This document shows, in pieces, positions 8,355 through 16,517 of a stretch of DNA of 33,904 bases (its first letter is position 1; every line of letters begins with the position of its first letter). The notes beneath the pieces are model-generated. The model had not been told where the DNA came from, did no database searches, and saw only the letters and a list, made by a program, of their open reading frames with translations. The translations under genes were made by a program, and so were the position numbers. Location of the stretch: the NCBI GenBank assembly GCA_015067385.1, contig SVMP01000003.1, forward strand, positions 1-33,904, written 5' to 3'. This stretch comes from Oscillospiraceae bacterium (lineage in GTDB: Bacteria; Bacillota; Clostridia; Oscillospirales; UBA644).

Positions 8355-8849
8355 TCAGATAAAGATCGAGGTGAAAAAATAGCCTAAAATCATGTTTATT
8401 GCCGTAAAAATGACGGTCGCCGCCGCCGAAACGGGTATGTATTCACGGAGCCTCATTTTCATCAGCCCCGCAGGGATCGAGATAAATGTTCTTACAACGG
8501 GAATAAGCCTTGCCGCAAAAAGCCCTCCCGCTCCCCGCCTGTCGATCATATCAACGGTTTTGCCGTAAAGCTCCGATGTCTTTCCGTATTTGAGACAGAC
8601 GTTTTTTACCGTGTCCGAAAACAGATACGAAACACCGTATACCGTCATCTGCGAAAGCATCGCAAAAACCGATAATATTATCAACGTGCTCATAAACGGA
8701 ATATATCCAAGCCCTGCCACAACTCCTGCCGCCGGCATCGTTATTCCTCCCGGAAAGCCGGGAATGTTGAGATATTCGATATAGACAAGAACGGCAAGAA
8801 TGACAACGCCGTATCTTTCCGTAAATTCAATTATTTCAGCTATTTTCAT
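8355..8849 (-). CDS. DedA-family membrane protein
   Basis: Integral membrane protein of the DedA/SNARE-associated family, some members of which move lipid carriers such as undecaprenyl phosphate or phospholipids across the membrane. The 164 residues are somewhat shorter than the usual 200 or so. The N-terminal half has the family-like EYLNIPGFPGG with a following hydrophobic hairpin. The C-terminal half has the signature RLIPVVRTFISIPAGLMKM (about 112-130) and a final membrane helix. The start overlaps the preceding hydrolase gene by 14 bases. The substrate is unknown. Downstream, before the next promoter, only a short hairpin (CGGA/TCCG) followed by T residues could end transcription. Confidence 0.9.
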   Translation of the reverse strand: MKIAEIIEFTERYGVVILAVLVYIEYLNIPGFPGGITMPAAGVVAGLGYIPFMSTLIILSVFAMLSQMTVYGVSYLFSDTVKNVCLKYGKTSELYGKTVDMIDRRGAGGLFAARLIPVVRTFISIPAGLMKMRLREYIPVSAAATVIFTAINMILGYFFTSIFI

Positions 8850-9651
8850 CCTTTGCCTCCACCTTTGCTATGACGGGAAAATGGTCCGACGGATACATGC
8901 CGCCGTAAGCCGTTCTGTCAATGTGTGCGGATACTATATCAAGCCGCTTTGTCGCAAAAATATAGTCGATCGGAGCACCTTTTTTCGTCCCCTTAAAGCC
9001 GTGATATGTGCGGATATTTTTCGGATCAAGGCGATAAAGAACGCGGAATGTGTCTTTTACAACAGTCCCCTCTTCGCCGTTTTCGAGCAGTGTTTTAACA
9101 GTCTTTGAGGTCGGCACGGCGTTGAAATCTCCCATTATGACGGTTCCGCAAAGCCGATCACTGTCGTATTTTTCGGCTAATCTCTTTATCAGCGCGATCC
9201 CTTTCCTTCTTGCAAAGGGACTGAAGCAGTCGAGATGCGTGTTGTATATCCGTATAAGAGCGCCGCTGTCTTTCTGCTTTAAGATGCACCATGTGCATAT
9301 TCTCGGAAAGAGCGAGAGCCACGATCTGCTCCCTTTTATCTTGGGAGAACGTGAGAGCCAGAACGTGTCCGATTCAATAAGCTCAAAAAGCTCTTTTTTA
9401 TAGAAAATAGCCGTGTATTCGCCTTTTTTGTTTAACGTTCTCGGGCTTCCCACACGTCCGTACCGCTCCGATATATCAGCCTTTTTTTCGAGAATGTCGA
9501 TAGAGGCTTCCGTCAGCTCCTGTGTACCGAGAATATCGGGCGAAACTTTTCCGAAAAATTCGGCTATCGAAGCTATTCTGTTGTGAAAATTCGCTTTCGA
9601 TCTTTCGAAGAGCGTCCGCTTCATGTTGAATGTTGCAACAGTATATGTCAA
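8836..9651 (-). CDS. Endonuclease/exonuclease/phosphatase-family hydrolase
   Basis: Metal-dependent phosphoesterase of the EEP (DNase I-like) superfamily, 271 residues, with all core motifs. These are FNMK at the N-terminus, E45 in TQE, NTHLD (137-141), MGDFNA (173-178), PIDYIF (227-232) and PSDHFPV (254-260). There is no signal peptide, so it probably acts in the cytoplasm. The substrate could be a nucleic acid, inositol phosphate or lipid headgroup. The start is TTG at 9651 with GAGGA 6 bases upstream; the first ATG (residue 10) would remove a conserved motif. It lies between ispD and dedA and overlaps the latter. Confidence 0.9.
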   Translation of the reverse strand: MTYTVATFNMKRTLFERSKANFHNRIASIAEFFGKVSPDILGTQELTEASIDILEKKADISERYGRVGSPRTLNKKGEYTAIFYKKELFELIESDTFWLSRSPKIKGSRSWLSLFPRICTWCILKQKDSGALIRIYNTHLDCFSPFARRKGIALIKRLAEKYDSDRLCGTVIMGDFNAVPTSKTVKTLLENGEEGTVVKDTFRVLYRLDPKNIRTYHGFKGTKKGAPIDYIFATKRLDIVSAHIDRTAYGGMYPSDHFPVIAKVEAKDENS

Positions 9652-9725
9652 ATCAAATCCTCTTTCTTAAAAGAGTCGAGCGCAGAACACGCCCCCAAGC
9701 ATTATTCTGCCCTCGAAATCCGATA

Positions 9726-10415
9726 TTAGTCTTTTTTCAGTATGGTCTGAGCCAGAAGAAGATCTTCTTTTGTCGTTATTTTTATGTTTGACGGCTCGCA
9801 TATGACCGTTTTTACCCTTACGCCGAGAGCTTCCGCCATCGATGAATCGTCCGTAAAATCGGAAAATCTGTTTCGGAAATGCTCGACCATTTTTGCATAT
9901 GTTTCTCTTGAAAAAATCTGCGGAGTTGCCGCCGCAATGAGAATTTTTCTGTCAACCGTGCGGTCTATAAAGCCGTCTGCCGTTATTGCTTTAACGGTGT
10001 TCACCTGTGGCATGGCAGCTATCGCCGCCCCGTGTTCGTATGCCGCAACGGCAACCGCATCAATGTCTTTCGGTGTTATCAGCGGTCGGGCACCGTCATG
10101 GACCGCAACGAACGGTACGCTCGGATCTGTCGCTTCAAAGCCCAAAGCCGCAGAACTCTGCCTGCATTTGCCGCCTTCAACGACTGCCGTTATTTTTTTC
10201 AGACCGAATCTTTCTTTTAATTCAAGAATATATTCTATTTTTTCTTTACGTGTCACAACGACCGTCTGTGCTGTCTGCTCGGATAACTCAAAGGCTCTCA
10301 GCGTGTGAACTATACACGGGAGATCTCCGATAAGCTGTTCAGTTTTGTCTTTGCCGAATCTTTCCGAGGAGCCCGCAGCCGTTACTATCGCCGAAATTTT
10401 GCCGTTTCCTGTCAA
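9726..10415 (-). CDS. ispD: 2-C-methyl-D-erythritol 4-phosphate cytidylyltransferase
   Basis: Third step of the MEP isoprenoid pathway: CTP plus methylerythritol phosphate gives the CDP derivative. About 229 residues carry the nucleotide-binding AAGSSERFG near the N-terminus, with a lysine in the following GKDK, then VHDGARPLI, TVDR with AATPQIF, and the terminal DDSSMAEALG and NIKITT segments. No ATG fits. TTG at 10415 has AAAGAG 8 bases upstream and is preferred; GTG at 10424 is the alternative. A consensus promoter sits directly upstream. The gene supplies isoprenoid precursors, and so undecaprenyl carrier, for wall synthesis. Confidence 0.93.
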   Translation of the reverse strand: MTGNGKISAIVTAAGSSERFGKDKTEQLIGDLPCIVHTLRAFELSEQTAQTVVVTRKEKIEYILELKERFGLKKITAVVEGGKCRQSSAALGFEATDPSVPFVAVHDGARPLITPKDIDAVAVAAYEHGAAIAAMPQVNTVKAITADGFIDRTVDRKILIAAATPQIFSRETYAKMVEHFRNRFSDFTDDSSMAEALGVRVKTVICEPSNIKITTKEDLLLAQTILKKD

Positions 10416-10457
10416 TGCAAACACTCTTTCATTATAAATATAATCATATCACACAAT

Positions 10458-10485
10458 ATTATACGTTTTTTTTTTCATTTGTCAA
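10458..10485 (-). promoter_or_regulatory. Sigma-A promoter for ispD
   Basis: On the minus strand TTGACA (10480-10485) and TATAAT (10458-10463) are both perfect, separated by 16 bp that include a ten-base A tract. Transcription would begin about 35 bases before the ispD start. Confidence 0.85.
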
Positions 10486-10496
10486 GGGTTTGGTTA

Positions 10497-10525
10497 TTGA
10501 TTTTTTCTAAAATTTAGTATATAAT
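10497..10525 (+). promoter_or_regulatory. Promoter for the ymdB-AAC(3)/RPE operon
   Basis: TTGATT (10497-10502), a 17-bp spacer and a perfect TATAAT (10520-10525), divergent from the ispD promoter. The two -35 boxes are only 11 bases apart, so the promoters could interfere or share a regulator. Confidence 0.75.
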
Positions 10526-10597
10526 GATATAGGAAAAGTTTTTGTCTTCAAAAACCGACCGCGAATCATAAAAGAATTTAATTATCGAGTGTTTTTT

Positions 10598-11347
10598 ATG
10601 CGAGTATTGTTTATAGGCGATGTCGTCGGAAAAGCAGGTCTTACGTACCTGAAAAAAAATCTGAGCAAGCTGATCTCGGAATATCCGTGCGATATCGTTG
10701 TTGCCAACGGCGAAAATGTTAATCAAAAAAACGGAATAACATCTTATGAGGCTGAAGAGCTTCATTATGCCGGGGTCGATATAATAACCCTCGGCAATCA
10801 TGCATTCCGTCAGCAGAGCGTTTACGGCTTTCTTGACGATTGCAACTACATCGTTCGCCCCGCAAATTACCCTTCCGCAAGTCCGGGCGTGGGAACGGCG
10901 GAGTTTGACACGGCAAAAGGTAAGGTCGTTGTCGTTTCTCTTGCCGGTCAGGTCGATCTTGAACCTGCGGACAACCCCTTTTACACTGCGGATAAGATCG
11001 TTGCGGCTAACAGCGATGCGTTTATTATCGTTGATTTTCACGCAGAAGCGACAAGCGAAAAACGTGCTCTCGGCTATTATCTTGACGGCAGAGCAGGCTG
11101 CGTTTTCGGTACGCATACTCATGTTCCCACCGCCGACGAACAGTTTTTGCCGAAAGGCACGGCTTATATTACCGATGTCGGTATGACGGGAGCGTCGGAT
11201 TCCGTTCTCGGCGCAAAAAAACACCAGGCTATACAAAGATTTTTGACCCGTGCATATGTTCCGCTTGAACAGGCTGAGGAAAAACCTGTTATAAATGCGG
11301 TATATGCCGACACAGAAAAGAAATACATCGTGAGGATAACCCTGTAA
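10598..11347 (+). CDS. ymdB: YmdB-type metallophosphoesterase (TIGR00282 family)
   Basis: Calcineurin-like binuclear metal phosphodiesterase. The B. subtilis homologue hydrolyses 2',3'-cyclic nucleotides and affects biofilm and late-growth decisions. The 249 residues show the family ligands: GDVVGKAG at residues 7-14, NGEN near 38-41, GNH at about 67-69, DFHAE near 147-151 and GTHTHVPTAD near 172-181. ATG 10598 is used rather than GTG 10589 because MRVLFIGD is the usual N-terminus. Its TAA overlaps the next ATG by one base. The usual neighbour rny (ribonuclease Y) is not present here. Confidence 0.92.
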   Translation: MRVLFIGDVVGKAGLTYLKKNLSKLISEYPCDIVVANGENVNQKNGITSYEAEELHYAGVDIITLGNHAFRQQSVYGFLDDCNYIVRPANYPSASPGVGTAEFDTAKGKVVVVSLAGQVDLEPADNPFYTADKIVAANSDAFIIVDFHAEATSEKRALGYYLDGRAGCVFGTHTHVPTADEQFLPKGTAYITDVGMTGASDSVLGAKKHQAIQRFLTRAYVPLEQAEEKPVINAVYADTEKKYIVRITL

Positions 11348-12771
11348 TGTACACTAAAGAAGATCTTAAAAGGCATCTTGCCGAAATGAATTTTTTCCCT
11401 TGGGACACCGTTCTCGTTCACTCTTCCATGAAATCCATAGGCGAAGTTGAGGGAGGAGCAGACACCGTTCTTGACGCTTTCAGCGAATATTTTTCGGACG
11501 GTCTTCTCATTTTCCCCACTCATTCATGGGCGACAATAGATGAAAAGCATTATATCTACGATCCCGAAAAAGAGCCTTCATGCGTAGGCCTTCTCACAAA
11601 TATGTTTATGAAACGTCCGGGCGTCGTCCGTTCGCTTCACCCTACCCACTCCGTTGCGGTCCTCGGCGCAAGAGCCAAGGAATTTATTGAGGGCGAAGAA
11701 TTCGCAACCACCCCCTGCCCCAGAAACGGCTGTTGGGGACGTCTTATCGAAGAAAGGGCAAAGATCCTTTTCCTCGGCTGCCCTCTCACAAAATTTACAT
11801 TCGTTCACGGCCCTGAGGAATGGCTCGATATTCCCGACAGACTTGCCCCCAACCCCATCGATCTTAAAATAAAAATGCCCGACGGAACATATCTTGACAG
11901 CCGTTTCCGCAAGCATCAGTGTTCTTTCGGCAATGTTTCAGACAATTTCGGCAAGCTCACCGAGCCGCTTATCGCAAAAGGCATCGCTCAGAAAGGTAAA
12001 TTCGGCGATGCGGAATGTATCATCGCAGATGCCGCACGTTCTTCCGAGTTTGTCATTCGTCTTCTTCAGACAGACCCCGAAATATTCAACGACCCCTCCC
12101 CCATTCCCGAAGAATATTTTGCCGTCAGACGTAAAATGAAAATTTCTCCGTCCATTCTCGCATGCGATATTTCAAAGCTCGGCAGCGAGATAGCGTCTGT
12201 TCCCAATGCCGATTTTATACATATCGACGTTATGGACGGACATTTCGTTCCGAATCTTTCGTTCGGCATTCCCATCGTTGAAGCCGTAAATAAAGTGACG
12301 GACCTCCCCCTCGACCTTCATCTTATGATCGACAATCCCTCAAAATATATTGAAGATTTCGCAAATGCGGGCGCAGACATAATAAGCGTTCATTATGAGG
12401 TTGACGAGGATCTTTCAGCCCTCATCTCGCTTATCAGATCGTTCGGCGTCAAGCCTGCCGTTGCTCTCAAACCCAAGACCCCCGTTGAAGTTATCTACCC
12501 CTATCTCGACAGTCTCGACTCCGTTCTTATCATGACTGTTGAACCCGGCTTCGGCGGTCAGACTCTTCACGAAGAATGTCTCGGTAAGGTAAGAAAGCTC
12601 CGCAACGAAATAAGAAGAAGAGGCCTTTCCGTTGAGATCGAAGCGGACGGCGGTATAAACGCTTCCAATCTTGCCGCCGTATCACGTTCGGGCGTTTCCA
12701 TTGCGGTTATGGGTACGGCTCTCTTTAAAGAAGACGACAGACAGGCGTTTATCGACAGGTGCAAGGGCTGA
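11347..12771 (+). CDS. Fusion: AAC(3)-like N-acetyltransferase + ribulose-phosphate 3-epimerase
   Basis: One 474-residue frame holds two whole domains. Residues 1-263 match the AAC(3)/FrbF fold: LVHSSMKSIG (23-32), FPTHSW (56-61), HPTHSVAVLG (98-107), ILFLGCPLTKFTFVHGPEEWL (140-160). Residues 264-474 form a full epimerase of the pentose phosphate pathway (ribulose-5-P to xylulose-5-P): SPSILACD, HIDVMDGHFVPNLSFG (292-307), DLHLMIDNP, HYE, MTVEPGFGGQ (396-405), EADGGIN (432-438), MGTALF. The junction VRRKMKISPS contains M264 where a free epimerase would start, without a convincing ribosome binding site (12136). Either a real fusion or one missing base that removed a stop could explain it. The N-terminal substrate is unknown; antibiotic resistance should not be assumed. 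Confidence 0.88.
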   Translation: MYTKEDLKRHLAEMNFFPWDTVLVHSSMKSIGEVEGGADTVLDAFSEYFSDGLLIFPTHSWATIDEKHYIYDPEKEPSCVGLLTNMFMKRPGVVRSLHPTHSVAVLGARAKEFIEGEEFATTPCPRNGCWGRLIEERAKILFLGCPLTKFTFVHGPEEWLDIPDRLAPNPIDLKIKMPDGTYLDSRFRKHQCSFGNVSDNFGKLTEPLIAKGIAQKGKFGDAECIIADAARSSEFVIRLLQTDPEIFNDPSPIPEEYFAVRRKMKISPSILACDISKLGSEIASVPNADFIHIDVMDGHFVPNLSFGIPIVEAVNKVTDLPLDLHLMIDNPSKYIEDFANAGADIISVHYEVDEDLSALISLIRSFGVKPAVALKPKTPVEVIYPYLDSLDSVLIMTVEPGFGGQTLHEECLGKVRKLRNEIRRRGLSVEIEADGGINASNLAAVSRSGVSIAVMGTALFKEDDRQAFIDRCKG

Positions 12772-13397
12772 TGGGTATTTTCAGCGGAATGGAGAGAGTT
12801 GTCAACGAAAATACTCTCAATATAAGAAAGATCCTGCTTGATCCGGACAGAACGGCTATGATAAACGTCAATACGTCCGACGGCTTCTTCAAAAAAGGTC
12901 CGTTCGTCTCTTCTCATATGTCTTCTGCAATAAAAAATCTCGTTCGCATTAACGAATACCTGCTCCATTGCAGACGTGTCTTTGCAGTCGATTATCATAA
13001 CCCCAAAAGCGCAGAGTTCAGAACGTTTCCCGAACATTGTACGACCGATGAATCGTGTCAGATAATCGAAGAGCTCGACAAGTTCGCATCCTCTTCCGAT
13101 ATCGTTGTTAAAAACTGCGCAAACGCAATGTTCTCAAACGCTTTTCTCCGTTGGTTTGCAGATAATGCCGACACTCTCGACAATTTTATTATCGTCGGCG
13201 CTCATACCGACATCGACGTTATGCAGCTCGCGCTCTCTCTTCGCTCTTATTTTAACGAACGGGACAGGTCCGTCAAGATCATCGTCGTTTTGAATGCGTG
13301 CAGAACATTTGCCGCAGAATCTCATAATGCGGACGATTTTCACACCTTCGCCGCTTATAATATGCTTCTTAACGGCATTACTTGCGCTAATGTCTGA
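12771..13397 (+). CDS. Isochorismatase-fold protein lacking catalytic residues
   Basis: A 208-residue protein aligned by eye to isochorismatase/nicotinamidase-like cysteine hydrolases. DPDRTAMINVNTSDGFFKKG (24-43) stands where the family has the catalytic Asp in a VDMxNGF-type motif; here it is N34. VFAVDYHNP (70-78) and FPEHC (86-90) match the metal-side DxH and WPxHC segments. VVKN supplies a lysine (K114). The nucleophile motif GxxTDxCV reads GAHTDIDV (143-150), with Asp149 replacing Cys. Two of three catalytic residues are thus missing, so hydrolase activity is unlikely. The ATG overlaps the upstream TGA by one base (GTG at 12759 is an alternative). Its role is unknown; perhaps structural or ligand binding. 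Confidence 0.8.
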   Translation: MGIFSGMERVVNENTLNIRKILLDPDRTAMINVNTSDGFFKKGPFVSSHMSSAIKNLVRINEYLLHCRRVFAVDYHNPKSAEFRTFPEHCTTDESCQIIEELDKFASSSDIVVKNCANAMFSNAFLRWFADNADTLDNFIIVGAHTDIDVMQLALSLRSYFNERDRSVKIIVVLNACRTFAAESHNADDFHTFAAYNMLLNGITCANV

Positions 13398-13425
13398 CAA
13401 ATATCACGTATTTTGATAAAACCTA

Positions 13426-13454
13426 TTGACAATTCACGTTAAATGATATATAAT
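13426..13454 (+). promoter_or_regulatory. Consensus sigma-A promoter for recA
   Basis: TTGACA (13426-13431), exactly 17 bp, TATAAT (13449-13454), 37 bases before the recA ATG. I looked for a Gram-positive LexA box (CGAAC-N4-GTTCG type) across 13398-13491 and found none. Confidence 0.9.
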
Positions 13455-13491
13455 AAGCTGAAATATTCCAAAACACATGGAGGAAATTTTT

Positions 13492-14568
13492 ATGCAGGAT
13501 GCAAAACAGAAAGCACTTGACACCGCGCTTGCACAAATCGAAAAACAGTACGGCAAAGGCTCCGTAATGCTTCTCGGTCAGAATGCGGCAATGAATATAG
13601 ATTCGATATCCACAGGTTCTTTTTCTCTTGATATGGCGCTCGGTATAGGCGGCGTACCGAAGGGAAGAATAGTTGAAATATACGGTCCCGAAAGCTCAGG
13701 TAAAACAACGGTTGCGCTTCATATGGTCGCCGAAAGCCAGAAGGCAGGCGGCACTGCGGCATTTATCGATGCTGAACATGCCCTCGATCCCGAATATGCA
13801 AGAAATCTCGGCGTTGATATCGATTCTCTTCTCGTCTCTCAGCCCGATAACGGCGAGCAGGCGCTTGAGATAACCGAAACTCTCGTTCGCTCCGGCGCTA
13901 TCGATATAATAATCGTTGACTCCGTTGCGGCTCTCGTTCCCCGTCAGGAGCTTGAGGGCGATATGGGCGACAGTCATGTCGGTCTTCATGCCCGTCTCAT
14001 GTCTCAGGCATTGAGAAAACTTGCAGGCGCCATCTCAAAATCAATGTGCGTTGTTGTATTTATCAACCAGCTCCGTGAAAAAGTCGGCGTTGTTTACGGA
14101 AATCCCGAAACAACAACCGGCGGCCGTGCGCTTAAGTTCTACGCATCGGTACGTCTCGACGTAAGAAAGGTCGAAAATCTCAAGGTCGGCGGCGATGTTA
14201 TCGGCTCAAGAACAAGAGTCAAGGTCGTTAAAAACAAGGTCGCTCCCCCGTTCAAGGAAGCCGAGTTCGATATCCTCTACGGCAAAGGAATCTCACGTGA
14301 CGGCGAAATTCTCGATATTGCCGTAAAACTCGATATCGTTCAGAAATCGGGCGCATGGTTCTCGTACGACGGAAGCCGTCTCGGTCAGGGCAGAGATAAC
14401 TGCCGAGAGCTTATTCGCAATAATGCGGAGCTTCGTACAGAGCTTGAACAGAAGATCACCGCCGCTCTCAAAAATACGGGCGAGGATCTTTCCGATGTTG
14501 TTAAAACAAAATCCGAATCACCGTCTTCCAAGGTCTCCATTGACGTTTCCGCAGAAGATTTTGATTGA
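13492..14568 (+). CDS. recA: Recombinase RecA
   Basis: ATP-dependent strand-exchange protein for homologous recombination and, in many bacteria, SOS induction through LexA cleavage. The 358 residues have Walker A GPESSGKT (65-72), Walker B IDIIIVDS (about 139-146), the FINQLREKVGV and ETTTGGRALKFYASVRLDVR segments, and the GQGRDN region near the C-terminus. The ATG at 13492 has GGAGG 8 bases upstream; an in-frame ATG at 13477 lies ahead of that site and is rejected. It leads a run recA-recX-rimO-pgsA-cysS-recG. Confidence 0.98.
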   Translation: MQDAKQKALDTALAQIEKQYGKGSVMLLGQNAAMNIDSISTGSFSLDMALGIGGVPKGRIVEIYGPESSGKTTVALHMVAESQKAGGTAAFIDAEHALDPEYARNLGVDIDSLLVSQPDNGEQALEITETLVRSGAIDIIIVDSVAALVPRQELEGDMGDSHVGLHARLMSQALRKLAGAISKSMCVVVFINQLREKVGVVYGNPETTTGGRALKFYASVRLDVRKVENLKVGGDVIGSRTRVKVVKNKVAPPFKEAEFDILYGKGISRDGEILDIAVKLDIVQKSGAWFSYDGSRLGQGRDNCRELIRNNAELRTELEQKITAALKNTGEDLSDVVKTKSESPSSKVSIDVSAEDFD

Positions 14569-14570
14569 TA

Positions 14571-15203
14571 ATGTTTAAAATAACGGAGATCTCTCCTCAG
14601 CAAAAAGGCAATCTGCTCAATGTTTTTGTTAACGGAGAATATTCTTTTTCCGCAGATTCCGGGTTTATAGTCGATGAAGATATTTTTGTCGGCAGATCTC
14701 TTGAAAACGACGGACTTTGCGCGCTTAAACGTTCGGCGGAGATAAGAAAAGCCGTCCGTCATGCCCTCTATTTGCTCGAACACCGTGATTTCTCGAAAAA
14801 AGAGCTGTCGAAACGTCTTGAAGAGAAGGGTTACGATGAGGAATGCTCTTTGGCGGCGGCGGAGAAGATCGCCGAAATGGGCTATATAAACGACAGACGT
14901 TACGCAGAACGCCTTGTCGAACGTAAAAAAAATAAAGTCGGCTTGCAGCAGATACGCTATGAGCTTGCAAAAGCAGGTATCTGCAGGGAAGAACTTGACG
15001 ATGTTCTTGCCGAAACATATGCCGAAAGCGACGGCGTTGACGCTGTCGTTAAAGAAATGCGTCGTAAATTGAAAGGGAAAACGGTTGATCCCGATGACAG
15101 AAAAGCAATGTCGAAGCTTTTTAATTCTTTTCGAGCAAAAGGCTTTGATTTTGAAACAATAAAAGACGCATATGAAAAATACTGTGAAAACGAGGACGAA
15201 TAA
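14571..15203 (+). CDS. recX: Regulatory protein RecX
   Basis: Modulator that binds RecA filaments and limits recombinase activity; it commonly lies directly after recA as here, two bases after the stop. The 210 residues are mostly helical repeats: ALYLLEHRDFSKKELSKRLEEKG (about 62-84), then AEKIAEMGYINDRRYAERLV and GLQQIRYELAKAGI, the typical RecX three-helix units. The first 55 residues form the variable N-terminal region. ATG 14571 is used; TTG 14565 would add two residues. Confidence 0.92.
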   Translation: MFKITEISPQQKGNLLNVFVNGEYSFSADSGFIVDEDIFVGRSLENDGLCALKRSAEIRKAVRHALYLLEHRDFSKKELSKRLEEKGYDEECSLAAAEKIAEMGYINDRRYAERLVERKKNKVGLQQIRYELAKAGICREELDDVLAETYAESDGVDAVVKEMRRKLKGKTVDPDDRKAMSKLFNSFRAKGFDFETIKDAYEKYCENEDE

Positions 15204-15204
15204 A

Positions 15205-16515
15205 TTGATCGAAAATACTAAAGTCGGGATGGTTGCTCTCGGCTGTGAAAAAAACAGAATAGATGCCGAGGTCATGCTTGCCGCTCTTGAAAACGAGGGC
15301 TGTGAGCTTTGTGCCGACGAAAGCGAGTGCGACGTTATAATCGTTCATACCTGCACATTTATCGATAAGGCGAAGGATGAAAGTATTGAAAACATACTTC
15401 ATGCCGCAGAACAGAAAAAGATCGGCAAATGTAAAAAACTTATCGTTACCGGCTGTCTTGCAGAACGCTACAGAAGCGAGATCCTCGAAGCTATTCCCGA
15501 GGTCGATGTTATTCTCGGAAGCAAGAGCTTCGATAAGGTAGTTGAGGCGATAAAGAAGCCCGAAAAAGAGGTTTTTGAACATTACGAACCGCTTTCCTCC
15601 GTAACCCCCACCGGAGCCCGTGTCCTCACCTCCCCCAATTATTCCGTATTTTTAAAGATCGCAGACGGATGTTCAAACCATTGCTCTTACTGCGTTATCC
15701 CGTCCGTAAGAGGCGAGTTTATGCCGAGACCTTTTGTTGACGTCGTTGCCGAAGCAGAGGCTCTTGCCGCAAACGGTGCCGTTGAAATAAACCTCATCGC
15801 TCAGGACACGACCGCCTACCCCGATCTTTGTAAACTTATTAAAAGAATTGCCGCTATCGAAACGGTTAAATGGGTACGCATTCTCTACTGCCGCCCCGAA
15901 GAGATCTCCGATGAGCTTATCGATCTTATGGCGACCGAGGAAAAGCTCGTCAAGTATATCGATGTACCGCTTCAACATGCATCGGAACACGTTCTCAAGC
16001 TTATGAACAGATCTATGAGCGACAGCGAGCTTTCTGCGCTCGTCGAAAAGCTCCGTTCACGTATCCCCGATGTTTCCTTGCGTACCACCTTCATCGCAGG
16101 CTTCCCGCATGAGACCGAGGAAGATTTCGAGATACTTTGCAATTTCGTCAAAGCGTCCCGTTTTAACAATCTCGGCGTCTTTACCTACTCCAAGGAGGAG
16201 GGCACAAAGGCAGGCAGAATGCACGGTCAGATCGATCAGGAAACAAAGGAACGCAGAGCCGATATCGTAATGAACATTCAAATGACTCTCCTCGAAAGCA
16301 TCAACGATGAATTTATCGGTAAAACGTTCGATGTTCTCTGCGAGGGCTATGATGAGGAAAAAGAGCTTTACACCGGCAGAACTTACTTCCAGGCACCCGA
16401 TATCGACGGCAGGGTCTATTTCTCTTCCGACGATCCCGTTGAAGAAGGCGAATTTTGCAAGGTCACACTTAATGTTTACGACACATATGATTTTTACGGA
16501 AAGGTTTGTGAATAA
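15205..16515 (+). CDS. rimO: Ribosomal protein S12 methylthiotransferase RimO
   Basis: Radical-SAM enzyme with two iron-sulfur clusters that adds a methylthio group to an aspartate of ribosomal protein S12. The 436 residues have the UPF0004 domain (LGCEKNRIDAE at about 11-21, then the HTCTF and GCLAERY cysteines), the radical-SAM CxxxCxxC as DGCSNHCSYC, and a C-terminal TRAM domain. The start is TTG at 15205 because GAGGA lies 8 bases upstream; an in-frame ATG at 15172 inside recX has no such site. RimO rather than MiaB is suggested by the KNRID motif. Confidence 0.93.
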   Translation: MIENTKVGMVALGCEKNRIDAEVMLAALENEGCELCADESECDVIIVHTCTFIDKAKDESIENILHAAEQKKIGKCKKLIVTGCLAERYRSEILEAIPEVDVILGSKSFDKVVEAIKKPEKEVFEHYEPLSSVTPTGARVLTSPNYSVFLKIADGCSNHCSYCVIPSVRGEFMPRPFVDVVAEAEALAANGAVEINLIAQDTTAYPDLCKLIKRIAAIETVKWVRILYCRPEEISDELIDLMATEEKLVKYIDVPLQHASEHVLKLMNRSMSDSELSALVEKLRSRIPDVSLRTTFIAGFPHETEEDFEILCNFVKASRFNNLGVFTYSKEEGTKAGRMHGQIDQETKERRADIVMNIQMTLLESINDEFIGKTFDVLCEGYDEEKELYTGRTYFQAPDIDGRVYFSSDDPVEEGEFCKVTLNVYDTYDFYGKVCE

Positions 16516-16517
16516 AT

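Noticed and set aside
9660..9675. Hairpin CTCTTT/AAAGAG overlapping the Shine-Dalgarno of the EEP hydrolase as a translational switch
   Set aside because: Six weak pairs with a 4-base loop and no other support; too little to call.
11347..12135. AAC(3) domain as an aminoglycoside resistance gene
   Set aside because: The fold family includes many non-resistance acetyltransferases, and this domain is fused to a central-metabolism enzyme in a housekeeping operon.
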